A DNA stretch of 64,000 nt from Thermodesulfovibrio sp. 3907-1M (lineage in GTDB: Bacteria; Nitrospirota; Thermodesulfovibrionia; Thermodesulfovibrionales; Thermodesulfovibrionaceae), in contig NZ_CP144373.1 of the NCBI RefSeq assembly GCF_040450955.1, positions 1,468,486 through 1,532,485 on the forward strand. The letters run 5' to 3'. This document shows, piece by piece, positions 38,188 through 47,434 of the stretch (within the stretch, counting starts at the first letter, position 1; each line of letters opens with the position of its first letter). A model generated the notes under the pieces. That model saw nothing but the letters and a program-made list of their open reading frames with translations. It did not search any database and was not told the origin of the DNA. A program made the position numbers and the translations under genes.

Positions 38188-38976
38188 ATGATAGGTTTTA
38201 TTGGTGGTGGCAATATGGCAGAAGCCCTTATAAGAGGGCTTGTTAAAGAGGGTAAAAAAAATATTATCGTATCTGAACCAATTGCTGAAAGAAGAAGATA
38301 CCTTGAGAACTGTTATGGAGTAAAAACAACGCCATCGAATCAGGAAGTTGTTAATTTATCTAACATCATTGTACTTGCAGTAAAACCTCAAAATATGAAA
38401 GAAGTTCTTGAAGAGATTAAAGATACTGTTTCTGAAAAACACACTGTAGTTTCAATAGCTGCAGGAATTCCTATTGAATTCATTCAGAAATATCTCAAAA
38501 CAGACAAGTTAATCAGAGCTATGCCAAATCTTGCAGCCACAGTGGGAGAGGCAATAACTGTTCTTGCCCTTTGCGAGTGCCTTGAAATGAAGATTATAGC
38601 TCCGGTAAGAGACATATTCATGAGTGTGGGAAAAGTAATTACGCTGCCAGAACAATACATGAATCTTGTCACTGCTTTGTCAGGCAGTGGACCTGGATTT
38701 TTCTGTTACATAGTTGAGCAGTTTATAGATGTGGCAACAGAGCTTGGATTCGCTGAGGATATAGCAAAGGAACTCGTAGTGCAAACATTTATTGGAACAG
38801 CAAAGCTTCTTGACAGCGGACTTCCACCTGATAAAATCAGACAGAAGGTAACATCTCCCGCTGGAACAACAGAAGCAGGGCTGAAGGTTTTGTCTCAGGG
38901 AGCATTAAGAGAAATCCTTTTTAAAACAGTGCAGGAAGCAGCAAAAAGAGCTGAAGAGCTCAGCATTCAGAGCTGA
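38188..38976 (+). CDS. proC: Pyrroline-5-carboxylate reductase
   Basis: AGGAGG lies 6 bases before the ATG at 38188, and the protein (262 residues) opens with the dinucleotide fold MIGFIGGGNMAEALI. ALSGSGPGFFCYIVEQF and VTSPAGTTEAGLKVL are ProC signatures. It makes proline from pyrroline-5-carboxylate with NAD(P)H. A longer frame from a TTG at 38155 runs into the MITE-like element and was rejected. Confidence 0.95.
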   Translation: MIGFIGGGNMAEALIRGLVKEGKKNIIVSEPIAERRRYLENCYGVKTTPSNQEVVNLSNIIVLAVKPQNMKEVLEEIKDTVSEKHTVVSIAAGIPIEFIQKYLKTDKLIRAMPNLAATVGEAITVLALCECLEMKIIAPVRDIFMSVGKVITLPEQYMNLVTALSGSGPGFFCYIVEQFIDVATELGFAEDIAKELVVQTFIGTAKLLDSGLPPDKIRQKVTSPAGTTEAGLKVLSQGALREILFKTVQEAAKRAEELSIQS

Positions 38977-38985
38977 GGTGAAAAA

Positions 38986-39294
38986 ATGTTTATAATTGGA
39001 AATCTCATAATTGCACTGGCAAACATTTTAGATATTGTCTTTACCATTTATACCTTTATCGTGATTATTGCAGCAGTACTTAGCTGGGTGAACCCAGACC
39101 CTTACAATCCTGTTGTCCGCTTCGTTTATGCAGTTACAGAGCCTCTGCTCAGACCAATAAGAAGACTGTTACCCCTGAGACTTCCTGTTGATATTTCACC
39201 ATTAATTCTTTTGCTTTTGATATATTTTCTACAGAGATTTTTAATCCCAAGCCTTGTAGAGCTTGGTTACAGAATTAAAGGAGGCATTGTATGA
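38986..39294 (+). CDS. YggT-family membrane protein
   Basis: The 102-residue protein has two hydrophobic segments around the conserved SWVNPDPYNPVVRFVYAVTE and PLLRPIRRLLP. YggT proteins are linked to osmotic tolerance and cell division by genetic context; the mechanism is unknown. Its stop overlaps the start of the divIVA gene by 4 bases. Confidence 0.88.
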   Translation: MFIIGNLIIALANILDIVFTIYTFIVIIAAVLSWVNPDPYNPVVRFVYAVTEPLLRPIRRLLPLRLPVDISPLILLLLIYFLQRFLIPSLVELGYRIKGGIV

Positions 39295-39764
39295 GAATCA
39301 CACCACTGGATATTCAACAAAAGCAGTTCAAGGTTAAATTCAGAGGTTTTGACATGGAAGAAGTATACTCTTTTCTTGAGATTATCAGGGAAGAGTTGGA
39401 AGAACTTTTAAAAGAAAACTCAATGCTAAAGGAAAAGGTTGCAATCCTTGAGAATCAGATGGAGGAATACAGAAAGATTGAGCAATCAATTAGAGATACA
39501 TTGATGACAGCACAAAAGCTTGTTGAAGACTACAAAGCAAATGCTAAAAAAGAGGCTGAACTTATAATTAAAGAGGCTGAAATAAAGGCAGAGAATATTA
39601 TTAAGGAAGCACAGGAAAAAGTTGTCAAAATTCACGAGGATATTGTGGATCTAAAAGGAATAAGAAGGCATTTTAAAGAAGAGATAAAAAGACTCATAGA
39701 GAGTCATTTAAGAATGCTTGAGTTTGATAAAGAAAGAGAAGGGGAAGAAGAAAGTGAGATTTAG
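39291..39764 (+). CDS. divIVA: DivIVA-domain coiled-coil protein
   Basis: The 157-residue protein begins with RITPLDIQQKQFKVKFRGFD, the membrane-binding DivIVA N-terminus, and continues as a long charged coiled coil (about residues 28-150). It would mark curved membrane or septal sites. It overlaps yggT at the start and hisS at the end. Confidence 0.85.
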   Translation: MRITPLDIQQKQFKVKFRGFDMEEVYSFLEIIREELEELLKENSMLKEKVAILENQMEEYRKIEQSIRDTLMTAQKLVEDYKANAKKEAELIIKEAEIKAENIIKEAQEKVVKIHEDIVDLKGIRRHFKEEIKRLIESHLRMLEFDKEREGEEESEI

Positions 39765-41013
39765 TTCTTTGAGAGGAATGCAGGATATTATAGAGCAAGT
39801 TCACCTGTGGAGCCACATTGAAGAAAATGCAAGAGAAATATTTAAACTCTATAATTTTAAGGAAATCCGTACCCCTGTTGTAGAGAGTGCTGAAGTTTTT
39901 CTAAGAAGTATTGGTGAGGATACAGATATAGTGGAAAAAGAGATGTACATCTTTAAAGACAAAAAAGGAAGAACCGTTGCCTTAAGGCCTGAAGGAACAG
40001 CTTCTGTTGTCAGAGCTTACATTCAACACAGTCTTTTTCTGAGTCCAGCTCCACAGAAGTTTTACTATATTGGTCCCATGTTCAGATATGAAAGACCTCA
40101 AAAGGGAAGATTCAGACAGTTTCATCAGATTGGAGTGGAATGTTTTGGGGTAGGCTCTTCATGGATAGATGCTGAATTAATTTATATGGTCAAAGTTTTT
40201 CTTGAAAGACTAAAGATTAAAAACTTAACTTATGAGATAAACTCTCTTGGATGCAAAAAATGCAGACCAGAGTACAGAAAAACACTTTTTAATTTCTTAT
40301 CTGACAAAGTATCCCTTTTATGCAATGACTGTCAGAGAAGATTTAAAAGAAATCCTCTAAGGGTTCTGGACTGTAAGGTAGAATCCTGCAAGGAAGCTCT
40401 GAAACAGACTCCTTTAATTCTGGATTTTTTATGTGAAGACTGTAAAGAACATTTTTTAAGCTTGCAGAGAGAGCTTGATGAGATGAATATATCCTACACT
40501 GTCAATCCTAAGATTGTAAGGGGACTTGACTATTACACAAGAACGGTTTTTGAAGTTACAACCACTGCTCTTGGTGCACAAAATGCTGTTGCAGCAGGAG
40601 GAAGATATGATGACCTTGTTGAGTCCTTTGGAGGTCCACCAACTCCTGCAGCTGGATTTGCCATAGGAATTGAGAGATTGATAGAGCTTTGCTCAACGGA
40701 TTTGTTAATACAGACTGATAAACCTCTTGCATATGTTGCTTACATTGGCAGTGAATCAAAAAAAGAGGCGAAGAAAGTTATCAAATTTTTAAGAGAAAAC
40801 AACATATCCACAGAAACTGCATATGAGGAAGTTTCTTTAAAAAGTCAGATGAGAAAAGCTGACAGGTTAGGCGTTAACATTGTTATAATTATTGGTGAGG
40901 ATGAGATTAAAAAATCAGTCTATAGATGGAAAAATATGAAGACAGGCACAGAGGGTGAATGTTCTTTTAATGAGTTAATTGAGTTAATAAGGAGGAGTAA
41001 TGACCAGAACTAA
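39754..41013 (+). CDS. hisS: Histidyl-tRNA synthetase
   Basis: The GTG at 39754 gives the normal N-terminus (RFSSLRGMQDI) and 419 residues; the open frame extends 12 codons further into divIVA. Class II motif 2 (FRYERPQKGRFRQFHQIGVE), RGLDYYTRTVFEV and AAGGRYDDLVE are diagnostic. It charges tRNA-His. A cysteine-rich insert (CKKCRPEY, CNDCQRRF) in the middle is shared by many bacterial HisS enzymes and may bind zinc. Confidence 0.95.
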   Translation: MRFSSLRGMQDIIEQVHLWSHIEENAREIFKLYNFKEIRTPVVESAEVFLRSIGEDTDIVEKEMYIFKDKKGRTVALRPEGTASVVRAYIQHSLFLSPAPQKFYYIGPMFRYERPQKGRFRQFHQIGVECFGVGSSWIDAELIYMVKVFLERLKIKNLTYEINSLGCKKCRPEYRKTLFNFLSDKVSLLCNDCQRRFKRNPLRVLDCKVESCKEALKQTPLILDFLCEDCKEHFLSLQRELDEMNISYTVNPKIVRGLDYYTRTVFEVTTTALGAQNAVAAGGRYDDLVESFGGPPTPAAGFAIGIERLIELCSTDLLIQTDKPLAYVAYIGSESKKEAKKVIKFLRENNISTETAYEEVSLKSQMRKADRLGVNIVIIIGEDEIKKSVYRWKNMKTGTEGECSFNELIELIRRSNDQN

Positions 41014-41995
41014 GGCAGAACATTTTTTTAAGAAATTTAAAGATAAAAAAATTCTGGTAATTGGAGATATTATTCTTGACAGATATATCTTTGGAAAGGT
41101 TTCAAGAATTTCTCCTGAAGCACCTGTTCCAGTTGTTGAGGTTACAGAGGAGTCTTTCAGACTTGGAGGTGCAGCAAATGTAGCTAATAATATTATTGCT
41201 CTTGGCGGAAAAGCTTATATTTCAGGAATTATTGGGAAAGGTTCTGCTGGAAAAACTGTAAGGGATTTACTGGAAGAAAAAGGCGTTTGCATTGACTATA
41301 TCTTTGAAGATTCCAGAAAAACTACAGTTAAAACAAGAATAATTGCAGGAAATCAACAAATTGTAAGATTTGATGTAGAGGATCGTAGAAGACTTGAAGG
41401 TAAAGCAAAAGAAAAATTTCTTTCCATGATAAAAAATGCCTTAAAGGATTTTGATGCTGTAATAGTATCTGATTACAAAAAAGGCGTTGTCTCTGAAGAA
41501 CTATTCAGAATTCTGGTGACTCATAAAAAGAAAAATGGTAATTTTGTCGCTGTTGACCCAAAGGTGGGACACTTTAGGCTTTACAAACATGTTTCTCTTA
41601 TAACTCCAAATATTGCTGAAGCCTCACATGGAGCAGAAATTGAGATCAAGGATGAGAAAACTCTTATAAAAGCTGGACATAATCTTTTAAAAAAGCTCCT
41701 CTGCGATTCTGTTTTAATAACAAGAGGGGAAGAAGGCATGAGTCTTTTTGAAAAAAAAGACTCTGAGGTTATTGTTACCCATCTTCCAACAGTTGCCAGA
41801 AAGGTATTTGATGTCACAGGTGCAGGAGACACTGTAATTGCCACTGTAACACTTGCTCATGTTGCAGGTGCTGATGTGGTTTCTGCTGCAAAGATAGCCA
41901 ATGTAGCAGCAGGAATTGTGGTTGGCAAAATTGGAACTGCTACCGCTACACCTGAAGAGATACTGGAATTTCTGAAAACCCATCCCTATGCATAG
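41000..41995 (+). CDS. rfaE1: D-glycero-beta-D-manno-heptose-7-phosphate kinase
   Basis: The 331-residue PfkB/ribokinase-type protein has GDIILDRYIFGKVSRISPEA near the N-terminus and the C-terminal FDVTGAGDTVIATVTLA. The RISPEAPVPVV block is typical of heptose kinases (HldE N-terminal domain). The cytidylyltransferase half is absent, so this is the split form. It feeds ADP-heptose synthesis for LPS, which indicates a diderm cell. GGAGGAG precedes the ATG inside hisS. Confidence 0.92.
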   Translation: MTRTKAEHFFKKFKDKKILVIGDIILDRYIFGKVSRISPEAPVPVVEVTEESFRLGGAANVANNIIALGGKAYISGIIGKGSAGKTVRDLLEEKGVCIDYIFEDSRKTTVKTRIIAGNQQIVRFDVEDRRRLEGKAKEKFLSMIKNALKDFDAVIVSDYKKGVVSEELFRILVTHKKKNGNFVAVDPKVGHFRLYKHVSLITPNIAEASHGAEIEIKDEKTLIKAGHNLLKKLLCDSVLITRGEEGMSLFEKKDSEVIVTHLPTVARKVFDVTGAGDTVIATVTLAHVAGADVVSAAKIANVAAGIVVGKIGTATATPEEILEFLKTHPYA

Positions 41996-42950
41996 AGCTC
42001 TTGCCCTCTATTCTGGAGGTCTTGATAGTCTTCTTTCAATAATCATTGTAAAGCAACAGGGCATTGATGTAATTGCCTTAAAATTCTTAACTGGTTTTAC
42101 ATCACCTTTAAAGGAATCTGATTTAAAATACTCCTGTCAGTTTGGCTTTGAAATAAAAGAGATTGATATAAAAGAGAAATTTATCGAAGTGTTAAAAAAT
42201 CCAGAGTATGGATATGGAAAAAATCTTAATCCCTGCATAGACTGCAAAATTCTCATGCTCAGAGAAGCAAAGGAAAGACTTTCAGAATACAATGCCTCAT
42301 TCGTAATTACAGGAGAAGTGCTTTCACAGAGACCCATGTCACAGAAGAGAGAATTTCTCACACTTATTGAAAATAAGGCAACATTAAAAGGATTGATTTT
42401 AAGGCCTCTTTCTGCAAAACTGCTTAATCCTACAAAGCCTGAACAAGAAGGAGTTATTAACAGGGAAATGTTATACGATATTTGTGGAAGAACGAGAAAA
42501 CCTCAGCTTGATTTAGCAAAAAAATTTGGCATTGAAAAACCTCCTCAACCAGCAGGTGGATGTTTGCTTACTGATCCGGGCTTTTGCAAAAAGGTTAAAG
42601 ACCTTATGGAACATAATGAACTTACTGTAAAGAATATTGAATTGCTCAAAACAGGAAGACATTTCAGGATTTCAGAAAAATGCAAGGCAATTGCTGGAAG
42701 AGATGAAAAGGAAAATCAAGTTCTATTAAGCAACTATCATGGAACATTTATCTACCCCTGTGATTTTAAAGGTCCTGTCGTATTTTTAGCTGGAGAGTGT
42801 TCAGATAAAGATATTGACATGGCAGCATCAATATGTGTGTATTATTCAAAAAGAAAAACTCTGGAGGTTATCATTAAAACTGGCAGTCAAGAGAAAAGAA
42901 AAACTTATGATGCAATTACACATGACAGAATAGTAAAATACAGACTGTGA
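41988..42950 (+). CDS. PP-loop ATP pyrophosphatase, tRNA-thiolation-like
   Basis: The 320-residue protein starts with ALALYSGGLDSLLSIIIVK, the PP-loop of ThiI/MnmA/TtuA-type enzymes. NPCIDCK and AGGCLLTDPGFCKK supply cysteines that could carry sulfur or a cluster. The last ~90 residues form a separate domain that may be NFACT-R/DUF814-like. This points to adenylation of a tRNA uridine followed by sulfur transfer, but neither position nor sulfur donor can be read. It overlaps the heptose kinase gene by 8 bases. Confidence 0.75.
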   Translation: MHRALALYSGGLDSLLSIIIVKQQGIDVIALKFLTGFTSPLKESDLKYSCQFGFEIKEIDIKEKFIEVLKNPEYGYGKNLNPCIDCKILMLREAKERLSEYNASFVITGEVLSQRPMSQKREFLTLIENKATLKGLILRPLSAKLLNPTKPEQEGVINREMLYDICGRTRKPQLDLAKKFGIEKPPQPAGGCLLTDPGFCKKVKDLMEHNELTVKNIELLKTGRHFRISEKCKAIAGRDEKENQVLLSNYHGTFIYPCDFKGPVVFLAGECSDKDIDMAASICVYYSKRKTLEVIIKTGSQEKRKTYDAITHDRIVKYRL

Positions 42951-42956
42951 TAGATG

Positions 42957-43126
42957 GAGCTGTTCAATAAAATGTTATACTATTTTGTCATTCGAGCCTT
43001 TTTACTGTCATTCCGAGCCTGCCAGAGGCAGGCGAGGAATCTCCTCTTCAGTGTGAGGATAATTGAAAATTAATTAAGTTTGCAAGTTCTTGATTTTCAA
43101 GAATTTGCAGATTTTTGAACAGTCTC
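42957..43126. mobile_element. MITE-like element, copy 2 (170 bp)
   Basis: Left end GAGCTGTTCAATAA and right end TTGAACAGTCTC form terminal inverted repeats. Inside is repeat locus C: TGTCATTCCGAG, stem CCTGCC/GGCAGG (43018-43023 with 43027-43032) and GAGGAATCTCCTC. The 66-bp right arm (43061-43126) is shared with copy 1 and contains the hairpin TTCTTGA-TTT-TCAAGAA. It lies 22 bases before the lipoprotein ATG. Confidence 0.72.
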
Positions 43127-43148
43127 ATAAATACTATGGAGGTTAGAG

Positions 43149-43568
43149 ATGAGAAAGATTATTATCATCTTTTTAATATTACTTCTTTTTGGTTGCGGAG
43201 GAAAAAAGCAGGTCAAACCGCAATCTTATGAATACTCATATAGCACAGAGGCATTTAAAGTTGTAGATGAAATAAGGCAGGCTTATCAAAATAAAGATAA
43301 TGCTGGAATAAGAAAAAACTGTTCAGAATCAGCTTATAGAGAGATAATTGCATCAATAAAACCCTTTGATAAAGCAGAGCTTGAATTTACCCCTGTTCTT
43401 GCTGAGTTGGAAAAAGATGGATACAGACTTTATGTTTCATGGAATGGAAAATGGAGTTATCTCGGCAAGGAAACAGAAGAACGGGGGCTTGCAATCTTTT
43501 TTATGAAAGGTAATCCTCCGCGAGTTGAAAAAATCCTGAGGGGCAATCCTTTCAGATATCCAGATTAG
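43149..43568 (+). CDS. Small lipoprotein, unknown function
   Basis: A lipoprotein signal ([15 protein letters not shown], lipidated Cys near residue 16) precedes a ~115-residue soluble domain. [20 protein letters not shown] and [10 protein letters not shown] suggest an NTF2-like fold, but this is a guess. It may be exported and lipidated by Lgt. The stop codon overlaps the convergent pstB stop by 4 bases. Confidence 0.75.
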   Translation: MRKIIIIFLILLLFGCGGKKQVKPQSYEYSYSTEAFKVVDEIRQAYQNKDNAGIRKNCSESAYREIIASIKPFDKAELEFTPVLAELEKDGYRLYVSWNGKWSYLGKETEERGLAIFFMKGNPPRVEKILRGNPFRYPD

Positions 43569-44323
43569 CCAAATCTACCAGTGATGTATTCCTCTGTAAG
43601 TTTGTTTGATGGAACGGTAAATATTTTGTCAGTTTTGTCATACTCAATGAGTTCACCGAGCATCATAAATCCTGTCCAGTCAGATATTCTTGCTGCCTGC
43701 TGCATGTTGTGAGTAACAATTATAATTGTTACTCTATCTTTTAAAGAGACAATCAATTCTTCAATCTTTCCTGTTGAGATAGGGTCAAGAGCACTTGTGG
43801 GCTCATCAAAAAGTATAATTTCAGGCTCCACTGCCAGTGCTCTTGCAATGCAGAGGCGTTGCTGTTGTCCTCCACTCAGTCCAAAGGCATTTGTATTCAG
43901 TTTATCCTTCACTTCATCCCATAGCGCAGCATCTTTCAAAGCTTTTTCAACCCTTTGTTTTAATTCTGATTTATTTTTTATTCCTTTAAGTTTTAAACCA
44001 TAGGCAATGTTGTCAAATATTGTCATTGGAAAAGGAGTGGGTTTCTGAAATACCATACCGATTTTGCTTCTCAATTCAATCAGGTCTGTATCTTTTGAAA
44101 GTATATTCTTTCCCTGAAAGATTATTTCTCCCTCATATCTGTTTCCAGCATAAAGATCGTGCATTCTATTAAAACATCTCAGCAAGGTGGTTTTTCCACA
44201 TCCACTTGGACCAATAAGTGCTGTAACCCTGTTTTTATACACCGTCATGTTTATATTTTTAAGAATGTGAATGCCTCCTGTGTAGTAAAAATTAAGATTT
44301 CTTACCTCAATTTCAGGATTCAA
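43565..44323 (-). CDS. pstB: Phosphate ABC transporter ATPase
   Basis: The 252-residue ABC protein has Walker [21 protein letters not shown], the signature [19 protein letters not shown] and Walker [14 protein letters not shown]. The FNRMHDL extension after Walker A is specific to PstB. It powers high-affinity phosphate import through PstC/PstA. It overlaps pstA by 4 bases. Confidence 0.97.
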   Translation of the reverse strand: MNPEIEVRNLNFYYTGGIHILKNINMTVYKNRVTALIGPSGCGKTTLLRCFNRMHDLYAGNRYEGEIIFQGKNILSKDTDLIELRSKIGMVFQKPTPFPMTIFDNIAYGLKLKGIKNKSELKQRVEKALKDAALWDEVKDKLNTNAFGLSGGQQQRLCIARALAVEPEIILFDEPTSALDPISTGKIEELIVSLKDRVTIIIVTHNMQQAARISDWTGFMMLGELIEYDKTDKIFTVPSNKLTEEYITGRFG

Positions 44324-45159
44324 TCTTTATACCTCCTTTTTATAAGAATCCTTCCAGCGATTGTTGCAAAAAGGATAAATACAGTTATCATTAAAGAAGC
44401 ACCCCATGCCTGTGTATGCCAGTCTTCATAGGGTCCCATAGCATACTGAAATATGGTTACAGTAAGGGATGCTATTGGCTCATTCATGTTTGTGGAGAAA
44501 AAGGCATTGTTGAACGATGTGAATAACAGTGGTGCTGCTTCTCCTGTAACTCTTGCAATGGCAAGAATAATTCCGGTTAAAATTCCAGTTGCTGCACCAC
44601 GGTAAACAACCTGAATAATTACTTTGTAGTAGGGTGCTCCAAGAGCAAAGGCTGCTTCTCTTAATGTCCAAGGGATGAGAGAAAGCATATTCTCCGTTGT
44701 TCTTAAAACCGTGGGAATCATAATGATACCAAGAGATACACCGCCTGCCCATCCGCTAAAATGTCCAAGAGGCTTAACAAAACTTGCATAGACAAAGGCA
44801 CCTACAATTATTGCAGGTACACTCACCATAATGTCTGCAAGAGTGCTTATTACTTTTGAAATCTTATACTTTCTTCCATATTCAGCAAGAAATGTTCCTC
44901 CAAGAACTCCAATTGGAACGCCGATTAATGTGGCACATATAGTAATCATAAAGTGCCCAACAAAGGCATTTCTCAATCCTCCACCTTCTTGTCCTGGTGG
45001 TGCAGGATCATTTAAAAAAAGAGAAGGAGTTATTGCAGAAATACCATGCCTCAAAACATCAATAATTATAAAAAATAACCAGAAAATACCCCATAAAGCA
45101 GTAAGAAAACATGCAAACAGTGCTAAACTGCTTATTATTTTTCTTCTTTTTCTATTCAT
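44320..45159 (-). CDS. pstA: Phosphate ABC transporter permease PstA
   Basis: The 279-residue protein has six predicted membrane helices and the permease EAA loop in [21 protein letters not shown]. It overlaps pstC and pstB by 4 bases each. It forms the membrane channel with PstC. Confidence 0.95.
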   Translation of the reverse strand: MNRKRRKIISSLALFACFLTALWGIFWLFFIIIDVLRHGISAITPSLFLNDPAPPGQEGGGLRNAFVGHFMITICATLIGVPIGVLGGTFLAEYGRKYKISKVISTLADIMVSVPAIIVGAFVYASFVKPLGHFSGWAGGVSLGIIMIPTVLRTTENMLSLIPWTLREAAFALGAPYYKVIIQVVYRGAATGILTGIILAIARVTGEAAPLLFTSFNNAFFSTNMNEPIASLTVTIFQYAMGPYEDWHTQAWGASLMITVFILFATIAGRILIKRRYKD

Positions 45160-46085
45160 CTTTTTTCAGCTTTTACAAGAAAAAGTTTAGCCATTGCAAG
45201 AATTGCAAAACTCATAATAAATAAAAGAAAAGCAAGGTAGTAAAGAGAGCTTAGATAAATGTCTTTATCAGCTTCTGTAAACTCATTGGCAAGCTTTACT
45301 GTCACAGTGGCAGCAGCTTCAAAAAGTGACTTTGGAATCTGATTTAGATTTCCAAGAACAAAGGCAACTGCCATTGTCTCTCCCAGGGCTCTTCCAAGAG
45401 AAAGCCCTACTCCACCGAGAACTCCTAATTTTGAATAGGGCATTACAACATCTTTTACAACTTCCCACTTTGTAGCTCCCATGGCATAGGCAGACTCCTT
45501 AAGCACCGCTGGTGTAAGATTGAAGGAGTCCCTTGCAATTGATGCTGTAAAAGGGATAATCATGATACTTAAGATAATGCTTGCAGTAAAAAGATCAACG
45601 CCAAGCGGTGTTCCTTCAAATAGTTTACCAATTAAAGGAATCTTACCTATTGTTGACTGGAAAAATGGCTCAATATGCTGGCTCATTATTGGTGCAAGAG
45701 TAAATAATCCCCACATTCCGTAAATTATACTTGGAATTGCAGCTAAAAGTTCTATGCTTGTGCCAATAATACCTTTCAAAAAAGAAGGTGCGATTTCAGT
45801 AATGAATATCGCTATTCCAATGGCTATTGGTGTGGCAAGCAGCAGTGCTAAAAAAGCTGTAATAAGAGTACCAGTTAAAGCAGGCAATGCACCAAAGAGT
45901 TCCTGAACAGGATCCCATTCTGTTGAAAAAATGAATCCCTCAAATCCAAATTTATTCATTGCGGGAAGAGATTCTTTAAAAAGCACTAAAAAAATACCGA
46001 ATGTAATAATGATTACACTGAAGGCTGTTAATGCTGTAAGCATTAAAAAAACAAAGTCTGTTATCTTGCCTTTCTGCTTGGACAT
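45156..46085 (-). CDS. pstC: Phosphate ABC transporter permease PstC
   Basis: The ATG at 46085 gives 309 residues with six helices and the loop LKESAYAMGATKWEVVKDVV. An in-frame GTG at 46103 overlaps the -10 box and was rejected. It is the first gene of a pstCAB operon that lacks pstS, which lies 7.7 kb away. The ATG follows a TATAAT box by 9 bases with no ribosome site. Confidence 0.95.
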   Translation of the reverse strand: MSKQKGKITDFVFLMLTALTAFSVIIITFGIFLVLFKESLPAMNKFGFEGFIFSTEWDPVQELFGALPALTGTLITAFLALLLATPIAIGIAIFITEIAPSFLKGIIGTSIELLAAIPSIIYGMWGLFTLAPIMSQHIEPFFQSTIGKIPLIGKLFEGTPLGVDLFTASIILSIMIIPFTASIARDSFNLTPAVLKESAYAMGATKWEVVKDVVMPYSKLGVLGGVGLSLGRALGETMAVAFVLGNLNQIPKSLFEAAATVTVKLANEFTEADKDIYLSSLYYLAFLLFIMSFAILAMAKLFLVKAEKR

Positions 46086-46094
46086 AATCGAAAT

Positions 46095-46126
46095 ATTATA
46101 CACGATGTTATGTTACAGTAATGTTA
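46095..46126 (-). promoter_or_regulatory. pstC promoter with candidate Pho box
   Basis: On the minus strand TAAC-N7-TAACATAAC (46126-46107), six bases, then TATAAT (46100-46095). The direct repeats are 11 bp apart and take the place of a -35 box, the layout of PhoB-activated promoters. The pstS promoter has the same arrangement and spacing. Confidence 0.75.
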
Positions 46127-46159
46127 AAAATCTACTGTCTTAAGGTGAATCTCCTTGAT

Positions 46160-47434
46160 TTAATGATATCTTGATTTAATGATATAAGAATAAAATGAAG
46201 CTGCTCTTGTTGGCGATCTTCTGTAATTTCTGAAATCAACCCTGTAAAGTCCAAATCTTGCATCAAGACCGTGAAGCCACTCATAGTTGTCAATCAAAGA
46301 CCAGTAAAAGTATCCTCTTACATCAATTCCTTCTTGTATGGCAGTTTCAAGAACATCAACATGGGCTTTGATGAATTTTATTTTTCTGTTGTCATCCTTA
46401 GTGGCAATCCCATTTTCTGTAATGATAAGAGGAACTTTGAGTCTGGATGCATATCTCAATACCTTTTTCAGTCCCTTTGGATATATCTCCCATCCCATGT
46501 CTGTAAGCCCTCCTCCATTAATGTCTTTATGCCTGAACTCAACAAAAAGTTTTTTAAAGGGATTAAATCGCATATGAACTCTTGTATAGTAGTTTATTCC
46601 AAAGAAATCAAGTTTTCCCTGAATGGGCACATCCACTTCAATGGTTTTTCTAAATGGAATGGGAAGCCTGATTTTACCATCCATAAAACCTTCAATAATT
46701 GAATGATTGTAAAATCTTTTTGCCACCTTGGCAAGAATTCTATCAAAGGGATTCCATGTGAGCCATGGTGCAAAAACTGCCATATTGTGAGCTATGCTTA
46801 TCATGGCATTTTTATTTATTAAATGAATCATGTCATAGAGTTGTCCGTGACAGGTGAGTATATTTTTTAAAGCCTTTATGGCAAGATTTAAATCTTGCTG
46901 CCCTGGAGGAATACATCCTTCAATGTAGCCACCCAGTATCAATAAATAGGGTTCATTGAAGGTAATCCAGTAATCCACTCCCTTTATATTTTCAATAAGT
47001 CTTTCCACATACTCTTTAAATTTTTCAATGGATTTACGAGTATGCCAGGGATACTTTTTTATGAACCATACAGGATGGGTAAAGTGATGAATTGTAACCA
47101 TGGGGGTTATGTTGTTTTCATTTAAAAGGTCAATTATTCTCTGATAATGTTTTACCACATCTTTGTTCCAGTAGTTCTCTGAAGGCTGAATTCTGCTCCA
47201 TTCAATGGAAAACCTGTATGCATTGACTCCAAGATTTTTGATAAGCCTTATGTCTTCTTTGTAAAGCTCATAGTGATTGGTAACCTTAGGATTGAGATTA
47301 AAAATGCTGTCCCATGTTGACCAGTCAGCATAGGGAGAGCCTTCAAGCTGAAATGCTGAAGTAGCAACTCCCCAGAGAAAGTTATTCTTTGTAATTCTTA
47401 GGGATTGTGATATAAACTGTCGTTCCCTTTCCAT
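46160..47434 (-). CDS. Glycoside hydrolase family 1 (beta-glucosidase-like)
   Basis: The protein has about 424 residues from the ATG at 47434 (GTG at 47440 is possible). GH1 landmarks are FLWGVATSAFQLEG, the acid/base in YWITFNEP, and the nucleophile in LIITENGIA, plus YFYWSLIDNYEWLHG. It hydrolyses beta-glycosides in the cytoplasm, as no signal peptide is seen. The start lies within the end of the histidine kinase gene, placing a sugar hydrolase in a signalling operon. Confidence 0.9.
   Translation of the reverse strand: MERERQFISQSLRITKNNFLWGVATSAFQLEGSPYADWSTWDSIFNLNPKVTNHYELYKEDIRLIKNLGVNAYRFSIEWSRIQPSENYWNKDVVKHYQRIIDLLNENNITPMVTIHHFTHPVWFIKKYPWHTRKSIEKFKEYVERLIENIKGVDYWITFNEPYLLILGGYIEGCIPPGQQDLNLAIKALKNILTCHGQLYDMIHLINKNAMISIAHNMAVFAPWLTWNPFDRILAKVAKRFYNHSIIEGFMDGKIRLPIPFRKTIEVDVPIQGKLDFFGINYYTRVHMRFNPFKKLFVEFRHKDINGGGLTDMGWEIYPKGLKKVLRYASRLKVPLIITENGIATKDDNRKIKFIKAHVDVLETAIQEGIDVRGYFYWSLIDNYEWLHGLDARFGLYRVDFRNYRRSPTRAASFYSYIIKSRYH

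Noticed and set aside
46271-46702. 143-codon frame on the plus strand
   Set aside because: Antisense to the GH1 gene with intact catalytic residues; no supporting start signal.
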